Below are positions 47,598 to 55,880 of a stretch of 64,000 nucleotides of DNA, piece after piece. A program made the translations under genes and the position numbers. The notes below the pieces were generated by a model, which was given only the letters and a program-made list of their open reading frames with translations, did no database searches and was not told the DNA's origin. Position 1 is the stretch's first letter. Every line of letters starts with the position of its first letter. This DNA comes from Limosilactobacillus reuteri (GTDB lineage: Bacteria > Bacillota > Bacilli > Lactobacillales > Lactobacillaceae): NCBI RefSeq assembly GCF_020784725.1, contig NZ_JAJGTZ010000026.1, positions 78,305 through 142,304 on the forward strand, read 5' to 3'.

Positions 47598-48035
47598 TTA
47601 TTTATCTGCAATATCGCGATTATCTTTGAAGATTAACCACTTTGAGAAAATGTAATTAGCAATTACCACAATGACATTATCAATAAATTTAACGATAAAT
47701 TGTTGGAGAGGATCATTGAATCCTAATAAAGAAACCCCAACATACATAATAATTATATCTAATACAAGTGTGAGGCCTCGGTAGAAATAGAACCGAAGAA
47801 ACTCAACAATAAAGTCACTAACGGTAGTGTAATGTGATCCGAATACCCAGACTTTATTAGTGAAGTAAGCTACTAAAACCGATAAAAACCAGGCAATAAC
47901 ATTAGCTACTTGATAATTCCAATGAATCCCAGAACTCAAAATCTGGAATACTGCTAAGTTAACCACCGTTGTGACAACGCCCCAGAAAAGATAAGCGATG
48001 ATTGACTTATATTTTACCCACAGATCCTTAATCAT
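47598..48035 (-). CDS. GtrA family membrane protein
   Basis: This small four-helix membrane protein (145 residues) of the GtrA family is thought to help transport or flip polyprenyl-linked sugars. It opens with YKSIIAYLFWGVVTTVVNLAVFQIL and includes NVIAWFLSVLVAYFTNKVWVF, the family signature. Its start overlaps the flavodoxin gene by eight bases. A linked GtrB-like glycosyltransferase is not adjacent here, but a GT2 of that type lies at 57.5 kb. Confidence 0.9.
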   Translation of the reverse strand: MIKDLWVKYKSIIAYLFWGVVTTVVNLAVFQILSSGIHWNYQVANVIAWFLSVLVAYFTNKVWVFGSHYTTVSDFIVEFLRFYFYRGLTLVLDIIIMYVGVSLLGFNDPLQQFIVKFIDNVIVVIANYIFSKWLIFKDNRDIADK

Positions 48036-48486
48036 TCAAATTAGCCGCCTTTTCTACTAATTGCTTAGCGAAGGCATCGAGCTTTTGAATGTCTTCTTCA
48101 TCTGGTGCAAGGTTAACTTTAATATTTTCAGCGCCCTTAGTTGCCCCTGTCTTGGCAAGAGCATCTCCAAATTTATCGACAGCAACACAGAAGTCATCCC
48201 CATAGAAAGTATCACCAGAGCCGGCAACCCCATAAACTTTGCCTGCTAGTTGTTCTTCTTGCAAGTCTTCATAAAAGTCAATTCCTTCTTCTGGAAGAGC
48301 TCCTTCATCATAAGTATAAGGACAGATCACACAAATATCAGCTTCTTCAAAGTCAGCTGGATCAGCCATTGTCATTTCAACTTCATCAACTTCTACTCCT
48401 AAATCTTCAAGAGCGTCGGTAATGATATCCGCAACGTCTTCATTATTACCAGTAATGGTTGCGTATACTACAAGTGCTTTTGCCAT
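48028..48486 (-). CDS. Flavodoxin
   Basis: This electron carrier binds FMN and is 152 residues long. The phosphate loop VVYATITGNNEDVADII and the strand ICPYTYDEGALPEEGIDFYEDL, with VYGVAGSGDTFYGDDFC, cover the isoalloxazine-binding loops. It is acidic, as usual for flavodoxins. The partner reductase is not in the window. ATGGAGG precedes the ATG. The divergent promoter region with map holds a TATACT on each strand. Confidence 0.92.
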   Translation of the reverse strand: MAKALVVYATITGNNEDVADIITDALEDLGVEVDEVEMTMADPADFEEADICVICPYTYDEGALPEEGIDFYEDLQEEQLAGKVYGVAGSGDTFYGDDFCVAVDKFGDALAKTGATKGAENIKVNLAPDEEDIQKLDAFAKQLVEKAANLND

Positions 48487-48555
48487 TTTATAACCTCCAT
48501 TAAATTTATAACGTTCATATAGTATAGCACGGTTTACGATATCACGGCAGACAAG

Positions 48556-48564
48556 TGGTATACT
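48556..48564 (+). promoter_or_regulatory. Extended -10 promoter of map
   Basis: TGGTATACT (48556-48564) is an extended -10, 36 bases before the map ATG. A mirror TATACT on the minus strand (complement of 48521-48526) serves the flavodoxin gene. Confidence 0.6.
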
Positions 48565-48599
48565 ATTTATGTTAGATTGTAAATAAGGAGATTGCGAAA

Positions 48600-49457
48600 A
48601 TGATTAGTTTAAAATCACCTCGAGAAATCGATGCAATGGAAAAGGCGGGGGCAGCCTTAGCAGCAATGCACCTTGGCCTTCGTAAAATTATTAAGCCGGG
48701 CATCTCAAGTTGGAAGATTGAAGAATTCGCTCGGAAGTACTTCAAGGCTGCAGGGGCTAAGGCTGAACAAATTGGCTTTGAAGGATACAAGTACGCTACC
48801 TGTGTTAGTGTGAATGATGAAATTTGCCACGGATTCCCTCGTAAGAAATTAATTTTAAAGAAGGGCGACTTAGTAAAGGTTGATACAGTTGTTAGCGTTG
48901 ATGGAGCCTTTAGTGATTCTTGCTGGAGCTATGCGGTAGGAGAAGTTTCTCCTGAAATCCAAAAGTTAATGGACGTTACTAAGAAGTCACTGTTTATGGG
49001 AATTGACCAATGTATTCCTGGTAATCGGATTGGTGATATTGGGGCAGTGATTCAACACTACACAGAAGATGAGAATGGTTATGGAGATGTCCGTGAATTT
49101 GTTGGTCACGGTATTCAACCAACAATGCATGAAGATCCAATGGTGCCTCATTACGGCGAACACGGTCAAGGCATCCGTCTTCGTAATGGGATGACCATTA
49201 CTGTTGAACCAATGATTAACACTGGTACTTGGGAAGCTGATACCAGTGATCCAAGTGGTTGGCTTGCCAAGACTGCTGATGGCGGTTGGAGTTGCCAATA
49301 TGAGCATACCTTAGTTATTACGAATGATGGGCCGAAGATTTTGACGTCTCAAGATCCGGAAGCGGATGCTGATTACATGTACGATGATAATTATGCTAAG
49401 TGCTTGGAACATTACCGTGAGATCGCAGAAAAGGTTGCTAAGCAGTTTGAAAATTAA
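48600..49457 (+). CDS. map: Methionine aminopeptidase type I
   Basis: Map removes the initiator Met from new proteins. This 285-residue protein has the metal ligands in order: Asp (VKVDTVVSVDGAFSDSCW, two Asp), His (EFVGHGIQPTMHEDP), Glu (TVEPM) and Glu (YEHTLVI). It is longer than E. coli Map by about 20 residues, mainly in the C terminus, as in other lactobacilli. AAGGAGAT precedes the ATG. It ends just before a structured repeat. Confidence 0.96.
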   Translation: MISLKSPREIDAMEKAGAALAAMHLGLRKIIKPGISSWKIEEFARKYFKAAGAKAEQIGFEGYKYATCVSVNDEICHGFPRKKLILKKGDLVKVDTVVSVDGAFSDSCWSYAVGEVSPEIQKLMDVTKKSLFMGIDQCIPGNRIGDIGAVIQHYTEDENGYGDVREFVGHGIQPTMHEDPMVPHYGEHGQGIRLRNGMTITVEPMINTGTWEADTSDPSGWLAKTADGGWSCQYEHTLVITNDGPKILTSQDPEADADYMYDDNYAKCLEHYREIAEKVAKQFEN

Positions 49458-49461
49458 AAAA

Positions 49462-49671
49462 GTGAGTGGGAATTAACTTTCTCGACAAGGCGGTGGGCTA
49501 AGGATAGAGCGGTGATTAGCACGGCACGGGCTAATTATCGTTCGGACTTAGCCTCGAGCCTTGTAGTTACGACGCGAAGCTAGCCTACGAGGATTTCCAC
49601 GATATCGTAACAACATTCGTATAAAAAAGAGGCTGTTGAAAAAACAAAAGTTTTCTCAGCCTCTTTTTTTT
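49462..49671 (+). repeat. Structured 3' repeat, copy A (ends in bidirectional terminator)
   Basis: About 210 bases closely matching copy B (54082-54295). GTGGGAAT (about 49466-49473) pairs with ATTTCCAC (49593-49600), ACAAGGC (49485-49491) with GCCTTGT (49558-49564), and the inner arms GGCTAAG...GAGCG...GATTAGC with GCTAATT...CGTTC...CTTAGCC. A separate terminator follows: AGAGGCTG (49628-49635) with CAGCCTCT (49657-49664) and T-runs on both strands. It serves map and, from the other side, the aminotransferase gene. Confidence 0.8.
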
Positions 49672-49675
49672 AATG

Positions 49676-50797
49676 CTAATCATATTGATGCATATACTTT
49701 GAAAGCCGCTTTAAGCCTTCTTTTAAAGTTGCCTCTGGTGCGCAGTAGCCGAGGCGAACGTGACCTGGAGTATCAAAAGCATCGCCGGGCACGAGGAGAA
49801 CCCCTTCGTCATGAAGCAAGTTTTCACAGAAGGTATGAATATCAACCGGCACGTCAAGCTTTGGAAAGGAAGTAGAGACTGCTTGTGGCATGATGACACT
49901 TGCTCTGTCTTCATGATCAATCCAATCCTTATAAATGGCGAGATTGCTAAGAACTAACTTTCGATTCCGAGCGAGAACTTGATAACGGTGACGTAAAACA
50001 TAGGTAGCTAGTTGATCGTTAAAGACCCCTCCACAGATCATGGTGTAGTCACGGAACTTACGGAAGATATCGGCAACTTCAGCGTTAGTCGCGGTCCAAC
50101 CGATTCGAACTCCTGGGACTGAATAAGTCTTCGAAAGAGAATTAGTAGAGATTCCCTTATCGTAAAGATCAATAATCTGCGCAAATTTTTCGGGATGATC
50201 AAGGGGCAAGTAGACTTCATCAACAAGAACATAAGCATCAACGGACTTGGCAATTTCAACGACTTGTTCGAGAAATTCTTTATTAAGAACCGTTCCCGTT
50301 GGATTATTTGCGTTGTTTAGACAAATCATTTTAGTATTAGGTTTGACCATCGCTTTTAGGTCATCGATTCGAGGGTACCAGTCATCTTCTTCATGAATAT
50401 GCCAGTAATCGACATCTGCACCTAATGATTTAGGAATATCGTAGAGTTGTTGGTAAGAGGGGTATTCTGCAATTACATGGTCGCCAGGATTGATCAAGGC
50501 ATAGAGGGCTAAGATATTTGCTCCTGTGGCTCCATTTGTTTGCAAGATATTTTCTGGATCAACATGGTGATATAATTTAGCAACTTCTTCTTTAAACTCA
50601 GGTGATCCTTCAATCCACCCGTAGTTCATTTGCTGCTTATCGAGCATCTCATAAAACTCTTCGCCATTGTTACCATCTAAATTTAAGAGATCGTGCATGC
50701 TTAAAGAGGCGATTGTACTTTGCGAAATATCATATGTCGCGCTCTTTTCCCACTTATTTAGCCATGCTTCGACACCAAAATGTGCTATTTCTACCAT
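49676..50797 (-). CDS. arcT: PLP-dependent aminotransferase, ArcT-like
   Basis: This fold-type I aminotransferase has 373 residues. The PLP Lys is in STNSLSKTYSVPGVRIGW, and the cofactor is further held by TNGATGANILALYAL, NANNPTG and the Asp of VLVDEVY. An aminotransferase called ArcT accompanies ArcD in arginine-deiminase operons of lactic acid bacteria. Here it lies directly downstream (14 bases) of an ArcD-like antiporter, so I infer the same family. The actual amino-acid substrate is unknown. GGAGGAAAAG precedes the ATG. Confidence 0.75.
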   Translation of the reverse strand: MVEIAHFGVEAWLNKWEKSATYDISQSTIASLSMHDLLNLDGNNGEEFYEMLDKQQMNYGWIEGSPEFKEEVAKLYHHVDPENILQTNGATGANILALYALINPGDHVIAEYPSYQQLYDIPKSLGADVDYWHIHEEDDWYPRIDDLKAMVKPNTKMICLNNANNPTGTVLNKEFLEQVVEIAKSVDAYVLVDEVYLPLDHPEKFAQIIDLYDKGISTNSLSKTYSVPGVRIGWTATNAEVADIFRKFRDYTMICGGVFNDQLATYVLRHRYQVLARNRKLVLSNLAIYKDWIDHEDRASVIMPQAVSTSFPKLDVPVDIHTFCENLLHDEGVLLVPGDAFDTPGHVRLGYCAPEATLKEGLKRLSKYMHQYD

Positions 50798-50811
50798 GAT
50801 CTTTTCCTCCT

Positions 50812-52233
50812 TTAATTAATTGAAATTGTTCCGTTGATTACTAATACTAAGGAAATAACCGCGAAGACAGCGATAATCCCCATTGCCCATTTCTCTTTTA
50901 CTGTGATTGAGTGATGGAATTCCTTACATGCCTGGACATAGAAGAAGAATCCGGGAATGAAGCCAACAGAAACGACCATTATTTCTTTCCAGCCCGAGAG
51001 AACCATCGCCATCAGTTCAAAGAGGGTGGCGATTAGTCCAATGGTAAATTGTCCCCATTCTTGGTGTTGCCAACTGTACATCATTTGGTAAATACCAACA
51101 AGGAGGTAACAGATCAAAATGGCAGCCGTACAAAGCGTATATGCGAAGTTGTAAGCATAAGTAGTGAAAAGTAAAGAGAAGAGGAAGATTGATTGAAGAA
51201 TTCCGGTAATTACCAGGGCCCGTGTCGGTGCTTTTTTATCATTTACTTCACCCCATGATGTTGGAAGGGTTTCATCATCAGCCATTAGCATTAATGATTC
51301 AGCCGGTAGCATTGTCCACGAAAGCCACGAAACTAAAACTGAAATAATCAATCCAATGCTGATCAGGGCAGCACCCCATGTTCCAACCAGGTGTTGCATA
51401 ATCGCTCCAAGCGCCGGTTGACCACCAGCTGCTAACTGTGCTCGAGTCATTACCCCGTATGGCAGAATAGAAACCACAATATAGATAACGAGTAGACTTA
51501 CCAGGCCGAAGATGGAGGCACGTTCAGCATCAGTCCGTGTTTTGGCGCGACTAGAAAGGACCGAGGCACCTTCAACGCCGACAAATAGCCACATCATTAC
51601 CATAATTGAGGCCTTTACTTGGTCATAGATTGAACCAGTTTCGATTTTTGAACTGAGATTCTGTGTTACATTGCCCCAGAAATCAGCAGTAAAGATCTTA
51701 GCCTTAAAACCAAGAATCACACAGATAACAAAGACAACTAATGGAATAATCTTGCAGATCGTCCCAATTGAATTGATGAATGCCGCTGATTCAATCCCTC
51801 GATTTACCAAGAATGTCAAAACCCAGGTTAAAATAATTGCAACAATAATTGAAAATAAGTTTTGACCATTGGCAAATAGGCTTGGGAAAAACGTTCCAAG
51901 GGCGCTCATCATAATTGTCGCAAAAGCAATATTACCAAGCCATGCTGAAAGCCAGTATGCCCAACCAGAAATAAATTCGCCCAGCGGACCAAAAGCCGCT
52001 GCCGCATAGCTGAAAATCCCCGAATCAAGATCTGGCCGCTTTTGCGAAAGATTAGTTAGGGAGAGAACTAAAGTCAAGACGCCGATTCCCACTATTATCC
52101 AGGCAATGATTGCTGGTCCAGGAGCCGCCGCGGTAGCTAAATCACTGGTAATTCCAAATACTCCCGAACCAATTGTTGACCCCACGATTAAAAGGGTTAG
52201 TTCTGTCGTATTAATACCTTTTTTCTCACTCAT
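50812..52233 (-). CDS. arcD: Basic amino acid/polyamine antiporter, ArcD-like (APA family)
   Basis: This twelve-helix APC-superfamily antiporter has 473 residues. It opens with LTLLIVGSTIGSGVFGI, the family substrate loop, and has SGIFSYAAAAFGPLGEFISGWAYWLSAW and MLPAESLMLMADDETLPTSWGEVN typical of arginine/ornithine-type exchangers. It could also exchange lysine, histidine or an amine; the sequence does not decide. It is first in an operon with the ArcT-like gene. No arcA, arcB or arcC lies in the window. GGTGGAG precedes the ATG. Confidence 0.8.
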   Translation of the reverse strand: MSEKKGINTTELTLLIVGSTIGSGVFGITSDLATAAAPGPAIIAWIIVGIGVLTLVLSLTNLSQKRPDLDSGIFSYAAAAFGPLGEFISGWAYWLSAWLGNIAFATIMMSALGTFFPSLFANGQNLFSIIVAIILTWVLTFLVNRGIESAAFINSIGTICKIIPLVVFVICVILGFKAKIFTADFWGNVTQNLSSKIETGSIYDQVKASIMVMMWLFVGVEGASVLSSRAKTRTDAERASIFGLVSLLVIYIVVSILPYGVMTRAQLAAGGQPALGAIMQHLVGTWGAALISIGLIISVLVSWLSWTMLPAESLMLMADDETLPTSWGEVNDKKAPTRALVITGILQSIFLFSLLFTTYAYNFAYTLCTAAILICYLLVGIYQMMYSWQHQEWGQFTIGLIATLFELMAMVLSGWKEIMVVSVGFIPGFFFYVQACKEFHHSITVKEKWAMGIIAVFAVISLVLVINGTISIN

Positions 52234-52564
52234 TTACTCCACCTCACGATCTTATATATTAGAGTGAAAATCACATGAATTTTCTTAATTTAATTATAGC
52301 AATGCGAGAAAACGCTATCAATATCATTAAGATTGAATGTGAAAGAAATTATTAAGTAATGAAAATAGTATACATCATTTATAATTAAATATACAAATTT
52401 ATGAATAAATTTTGTCAAATTGGCATAAAAATACAAAAAGTAGTATGAAAAGAATGTGAAATTATGTAAAAAGACTTTTATTTTTTTAAAAGACGGCTAT
52501 ACTAATAATTATTAAATAATTTCTTATTTTTATTTAAGAATTCTAAAGCTTTGGAGGCATTATT
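52234..52564. promoter_or_regulatory. Divergent promoter region of arcD-like and yjeM
   Basis: This 331-base AT-rich gap separates two divergent amino-acid antiporters and holds no gene. TATACT at 52498-52503 is the best -10 for yjeM; no good -35 is seen. A site for a shared regulator is plausible but I could not identify one. Confidence 0.45.
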
Positions 52565-54070
52565 TTGGACGAACAGAGTAGTAATAAAAAGATGATTACT
52601 ACCTTTGGACTAGTGACGATGATCATTACCGCCATTTTTGGTTTTGGGAATGTTTCAAACGCCTACTTACAAATGGGTTACGGTAGTATTATTTGGTACG
52701 CATTAGCAGGGATTTGTTTCTTCTTTCCTTGTGGCTTGATGATGGCAGAATACGGTTCCACATTTAAGGATGCTAAAGGGGGAATTTATTCCTGGCTTGC
52801 CGGTTCAGTTGGTGAACGAATCGCTTTTGTCGGTACTTTCGTATGGTTAGCATCTTGGATTGTATGGATGGTATCAACGGCATCACGGATTTGGATTACC
52901 TTTTCTGCCTTGCTTTTTGGTAAGGATACTACCCAACAATGGCACGCATTCGGTCTGACCTCGACTCAATTGATTGGGGTTCTTGGGATTCTGTTGATTC
53001 TCGGGACAACTTGGTGTAGTTCACGAGGAATGACCGCCATTGCTAAAGTTGGTTCACTTGGTGGTATTTTTACAATTGTTGTTAACATTATCTTTGTTAT
53101 TGTCAGCGTTATTGTTTTAGTCGCTGATAAGGGAATCTTAAAGCAACCAATTCATGGTGCTTCAACTTTCATTACGTCACCTAATCCACAATTCCAGACA
53201 CCAATTGCTATTATTTCATTTGTTGTTTATGCTATTTTTGCTTATGGTGGTATGGAATCATTAGGATCGGTTACTGATAGTATGAAAAATCCTGAAAAGA
53301 CATTCCCTCGTGGCTTGATCATTGCAAGTATCTTTACGATTGGGACTTATGTTTTAATGATTTTTATGCTTGGTTGGTCAGTAAATTATCAACAAACTTT
53401 GACTAAGAGTAGCGTTAACCTTGGTAATGTTACCTATGTTGTCTTTAATCAATTAGGGGTTACCATGGGGAATGCGCTTGGATGGTCGCACGGGGCGGCC
53501 CTTACTTTTGGACTTATCATGACGCGGATTGTTGCCTTTGCACAGACCCTTGGCTTCTTGGGCGCGTTGTTTATTCTGCTTTACTCCCCAATCAAGGCCT
53601 TCATTCTTGGTTCTAATCCAGACTTATGGCCAAAGAAGCTTACGAAACTTAACAAGGCGGGGATGCCTGCAAATGCAATGTGGCTTCAAGCAATTATTGT
53701 TTCAATTATTGTTTTCTTGGTTGCCTTTGGGGGCAATGCTGCTCAACAGTTCTACTTGATTTTGACTGATATGGCGAACGTTTCAACTTGTTTCCCATAT
53801 ATTTTCTTGATCGGGGCTTTCCCATTCTTTAAGGCGAAGAAGGATCTTGACCGGCCATTCGTTGTCTTTAAGAACCGTTTCTGGACAGATGTATTAGTAT
53901 GTTTCGTTGAATTGATCTTAATTGTCGGAATCGTCTTTACGTTTGTTCAACCACTATTACAAAAAGATTATCAAACAGCTTTCTGGACACTTGCTGGACC
54001 AATCTTCTTTGCTATCGTTGCGTTGGTCTTCTATCAAATCTCCGCAAAGCGTCACCATGTTGAAGGGTAA
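52565..54070 (+). CDS. yjeM: Glutamate/GABA-type antiporter YjeM
   Basis: This amino-acid antiporter of the APC superfamily (501 residues, about twelve helices) belongs to the YjeM subgroup of the glutamate:GABA antiporter family. Marks are TTFGLVTMIITAIFGFGNVSNAY at the start, YAIFAYGGMESLGSVTDSMKNPEKTFPRG in the middle and LYSPIKAFILGSNPDLWPKKLTKLNKAGMP before the last helices. The TTG start has TTGGAGG seven bases upstream. It does not neighbour a glutamate decarboxylase here, so an acid-resistance role is only possible. Confidence 0.87.
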   Translation: MDEQSSNKKMITTFGLVTMIITAIFGFGNVSNAYLQMGYGSIIWYALAGICFFFPCGLMMAEYGSTFKDAKGGIYSWLAGSVGERIAFVGTFVWLASWIVWMVSTASRIWITFSALLFGKDTTQQWHAFGLTSTQLIGVLGILLILGTTWCSSRGMTAIAKVGSLGGIFTIVVNIIFVIVSVIVLVADKGILKQPIHGASTFITSPNPQFQTPIAIISFVVYAIFAYGGMESLGSVTDSMKNPEKTFPRGLIIASIFTIGTYVLMIFMLGWSVNYQQTLTKSSVNLGNVTYVVFNQLGVTMGNALGWSHGAALTFGLIMTRIVAFAQTLGFLGALFILLYSPIKAFILGSNPDLWPKKLTKLNKAGMPANAMWLQAIIVSIIVFLVAFGGNAAQQFYLILTDMANVSTCFPYIFLIGAFPFFKAKKDLDRPFVVFKNRFWTDVLVCFVELILIVGIVFTFVQPLLQKDYQTAFWTLAGPIFFAIVALVFYQISAKRHHVEG

Positions 54071-54081
54071 TTAACAAAAAT

Positions 54082-54295
54082 GTGAGTGGAAATTAACTTC
54101 CTAGACAAGGCGGTGGGCTAAGGATAGAACGGTGATTAGCACGGACACGGGCTGATTATCGTTCGGACTTAGCCTCGAGCCTTGTAGTTACGACGCAAAG
54201 CTAGCCTATAAGGATTTCCACGATATCATAACAATATTCGTATAAAAAACGAGGCTGTTGAAAAAACAAAAGTTTTTTCAATGGCCTCTTTTTTA
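54082..54295 (+). repeat. Structured 3' repeat, copy B (ends in terminator)
   Basis: This is the second copy of the element at 49462-49671. GTGGAAAT (54086-54093) pairs fully with ATTTCCAC; ACAAGGC pairs with GCCTTGT; the inner GGCTAAG...GAACG...GATTAGC arm pairs with GCTGATT...CGTTC...CTTAGCC. The final hairpin GAGGC..TTGAAAAAAC / GTTTTTTCAA..GCCTC (about 54251-54288) ends in T and should stop yjeM transcription. Some differences from copy A fall in stems and keep pairing through G-U. Confidence 0.8.
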
Positions 54296-54366
54296 TCCAT
54301 TCTGTAATATTTGTCAGGTGTTCAGTTTGTTATAATTAAACCTATAAAATATTTTCGGAGGTTATT

Positions 54367-55263
54367 ATGGACAAGGAACCGGGCAAAGGCAAGACTTTTA
54401 TTGCGTTATTAATTCAACATATTACAATGGCCCAGATTTCAAGTTCTGCTGCTGTCTTAGCTTACTATACCTTGCTATCTATTTTTCCCGCTGTAATGGT
54501 AGTCGGAAATTTATTACCGATGATCGGAATTGATGCTAAGACGATTTTAGCCTACCTCTCAACTGCAATTCCTGAATCGGTCTATGATTTTATCCAACCG
54601 TTGATCTATGATTTCTTACGGCGGGGGAGTGGTGGAGTTCTGACAACTGGGGCTTTGATTGCTCTTTGGTCGACCAGCCAAGGGATTGCCGCTTTTCAAC
54701 GAAGCGTTAATCATGCATATGGGATTGCAGAAAATCAGAATCCAGTGATGAACCGAATCGTCTCTTTTGTTTGGATGATTGTCGTCTTAGTAATTATCTT
54801 TACTATTATTATTTTATACGGTTTTGGGGAGCAGGTTCTTAAGAGTATTCAGCCAATTTTTAATTTTCGGCGCGATTATATTTCACTTTTCAGTTCTTTA
54901 CGGTGGCCAGTAACTTTTGCAGTACTATTTATTGCATTAACCCTGCTATACTACTTTGTGCCAAATGCGAAGGTTAGGTTACGGTACGCCTTAGCTGGCT
55001 CATTCTTAGCTTCGTTACTGTGGATGGGACTTTCACGGTTATTTTCATTTTATACGATTATCTTTAACCATAGCGTAATTTCTTATAGAACGATTGGAGC
55101 CTTTATTGCCATGATGGTTTGGCTGGACTTTTCCGGATATATTATCATGTTGGGAGCTGCCCTTAATGCTGCATTGCAAGAATGTCATGAGGGTGAATTG
55201 CACGCCAAGAAACACTTTTGGCAACTGGTAGAAAGAAAGAATAAAAACAAAAATGGAGGCTAG
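54367..55263 (+). CDS. YihY/BrkB family membrane protein
   Basis: This 298-residue inner-membrane protein has six hydrophobic helices. YihY/BrkB markers are SSAAVLAYYTLLSIFPAVMVV, LIALWSTSQGIAAFQRSVNHAYG, and the GAFIAMMVWLDFSGYIIMLGAALNA helix near the end. The family was once called ribonuclease BN by error; its function is still unclear, and transport across the membrane is suggested. CGGAGG precedes the ATG. It is followed by a convergent small-gene pair. Confidence 0.92.
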   Translation: MDKEPGKGKTFIALLIQHITMAQISSSAAVLAYYTLLSIFPAVMVVGNLLPMIGIDAKTILAYLSTAIPESVYDFIQPLIYDFLRRGSGGVLTTGALIALWSTSQGIAAFQRSVNHAYGIAENQNPVMNRIVSFVWMIVVLVIIFTIIILYGFGEQVLKSIQPIFNFRRDYISLFSSLRWPVTFAVLFIALTLLYYFVPNAKVRLRYALAGSFLASLLWMGLSRLFSFYTIIFNHSVISYRTIGAFIAMMVWLDFSGYIIMLGAALNAALQECHEGELHAKKHFWQLVERKNKNKNGG

Positions 55264-55285
55264 GAAATTTCCCCAGCCTCCAAAT
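55253..55285 (-). terminator. Terminator of the DUF1659-DUF2922 pair
   Basis: GGAGGCT (55255-55261) and AGCCTCC (55275-55281) form a strong hairpin that is followed by a T-rich run only on the minus strand. It overlaps the stop region of the converging brkB gene. Confidence 0.82.
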
Positions 55286-55314
55286 ATTGAAGATCTTTAG
55301 AACTCGATATTTAA

Positions 55315-55542
55315 TTACTTTTGCTCATCGTTAAAGATAACAGTAGAAACAGTATCAACGTATTTTGCAGAAAGAGGCTGTTGGTAAATATCTTCACCTT
55401 CTTTAGTAAAGAGATGGGTTTGCGCGATTTCTTGCATTGCTTTCCGAACGGTTTCGGCATCGAGATCACCACTGGCATAGTTCAACTTTAATGAATGTTT
55501 TTTACCAAGACTGCCCTTGAAAGTTAAGTTTAATGTACGCAT
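55315..55542 (-). CDS. DUF2922 family small protein
   Basis: This 75-residue protein has the DUF2922 look: LNLTFKGSLGKKHSLKLNYASGDLDAETVRKAMQEI, then a beta-rich tail. It pairs with the DUF1659 gene 21 bases upstream, as in many Firmicutes, where the two are almost always adjacent. The function is unknown. A GGAGGAAAA site precedes the ATG. Confidence 0.85.
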   Translation of the reverse strand: MRTLNLTFKGSLGKKHSLKLNYASGDLDAETVRKAMQEIAQTHLFTKEGEDIYQQPLSAKYVDTVSTVIFNDEQK

Positions 55543-55563
55543 AAGTTATTTTCCTCCTTGAGA

Positions 55564-55779
55564 TTAGTTGTTCATTGCGACTTGACTAGTAACGATAATG
55601 TCTGTATCAAGGCATTTTTCAGCAGTAAGCATTTCAATTGCCGCACTAAATTGTGCTACCTGTTCATTGGTGACATCCTCGACAATGTTGTTAAAGAGAT
55701 GTTTAACGCCCTTGGGATGTTCACTGTTAGTGAGGGTGAGTTGAATTTTAGCGGACTTGAAATTACGAACCATTTGCAT
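55564..55779 (-). CDS. DUF1659 family small protein
   Basis: This 71-residue protein is of the DUF1659 type: SAKIQLTLTNSEHPKGVKHLFNNIVEDVTNEQVAQFSAAI. The first strand (KIQLTL) parallels that of the DUF2922 partner (LNLTFK), so the two may form a complex with related folds. That is inferred. It is the first gene of the pair, with AGGAAG before the ATG. Confidence 0.8.
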   Translation of the reverse strand: MQMVRNFKSAKIQLTLTNSEHPKGVKHLFNNIVEDVTNEQVAQFSAAIEMLTAEKCLDTDIIVTSQVAMNN

Positions 55780-55880
55780 GATAAAAACTTCCTTTGTTTA
55801 ATTTGATTTGTTAAGTAGCGGCCACTGCTTACACCTTTATAAACGATTAAAAATTGAGAATGTTAAGGAGAAATTTAAAA

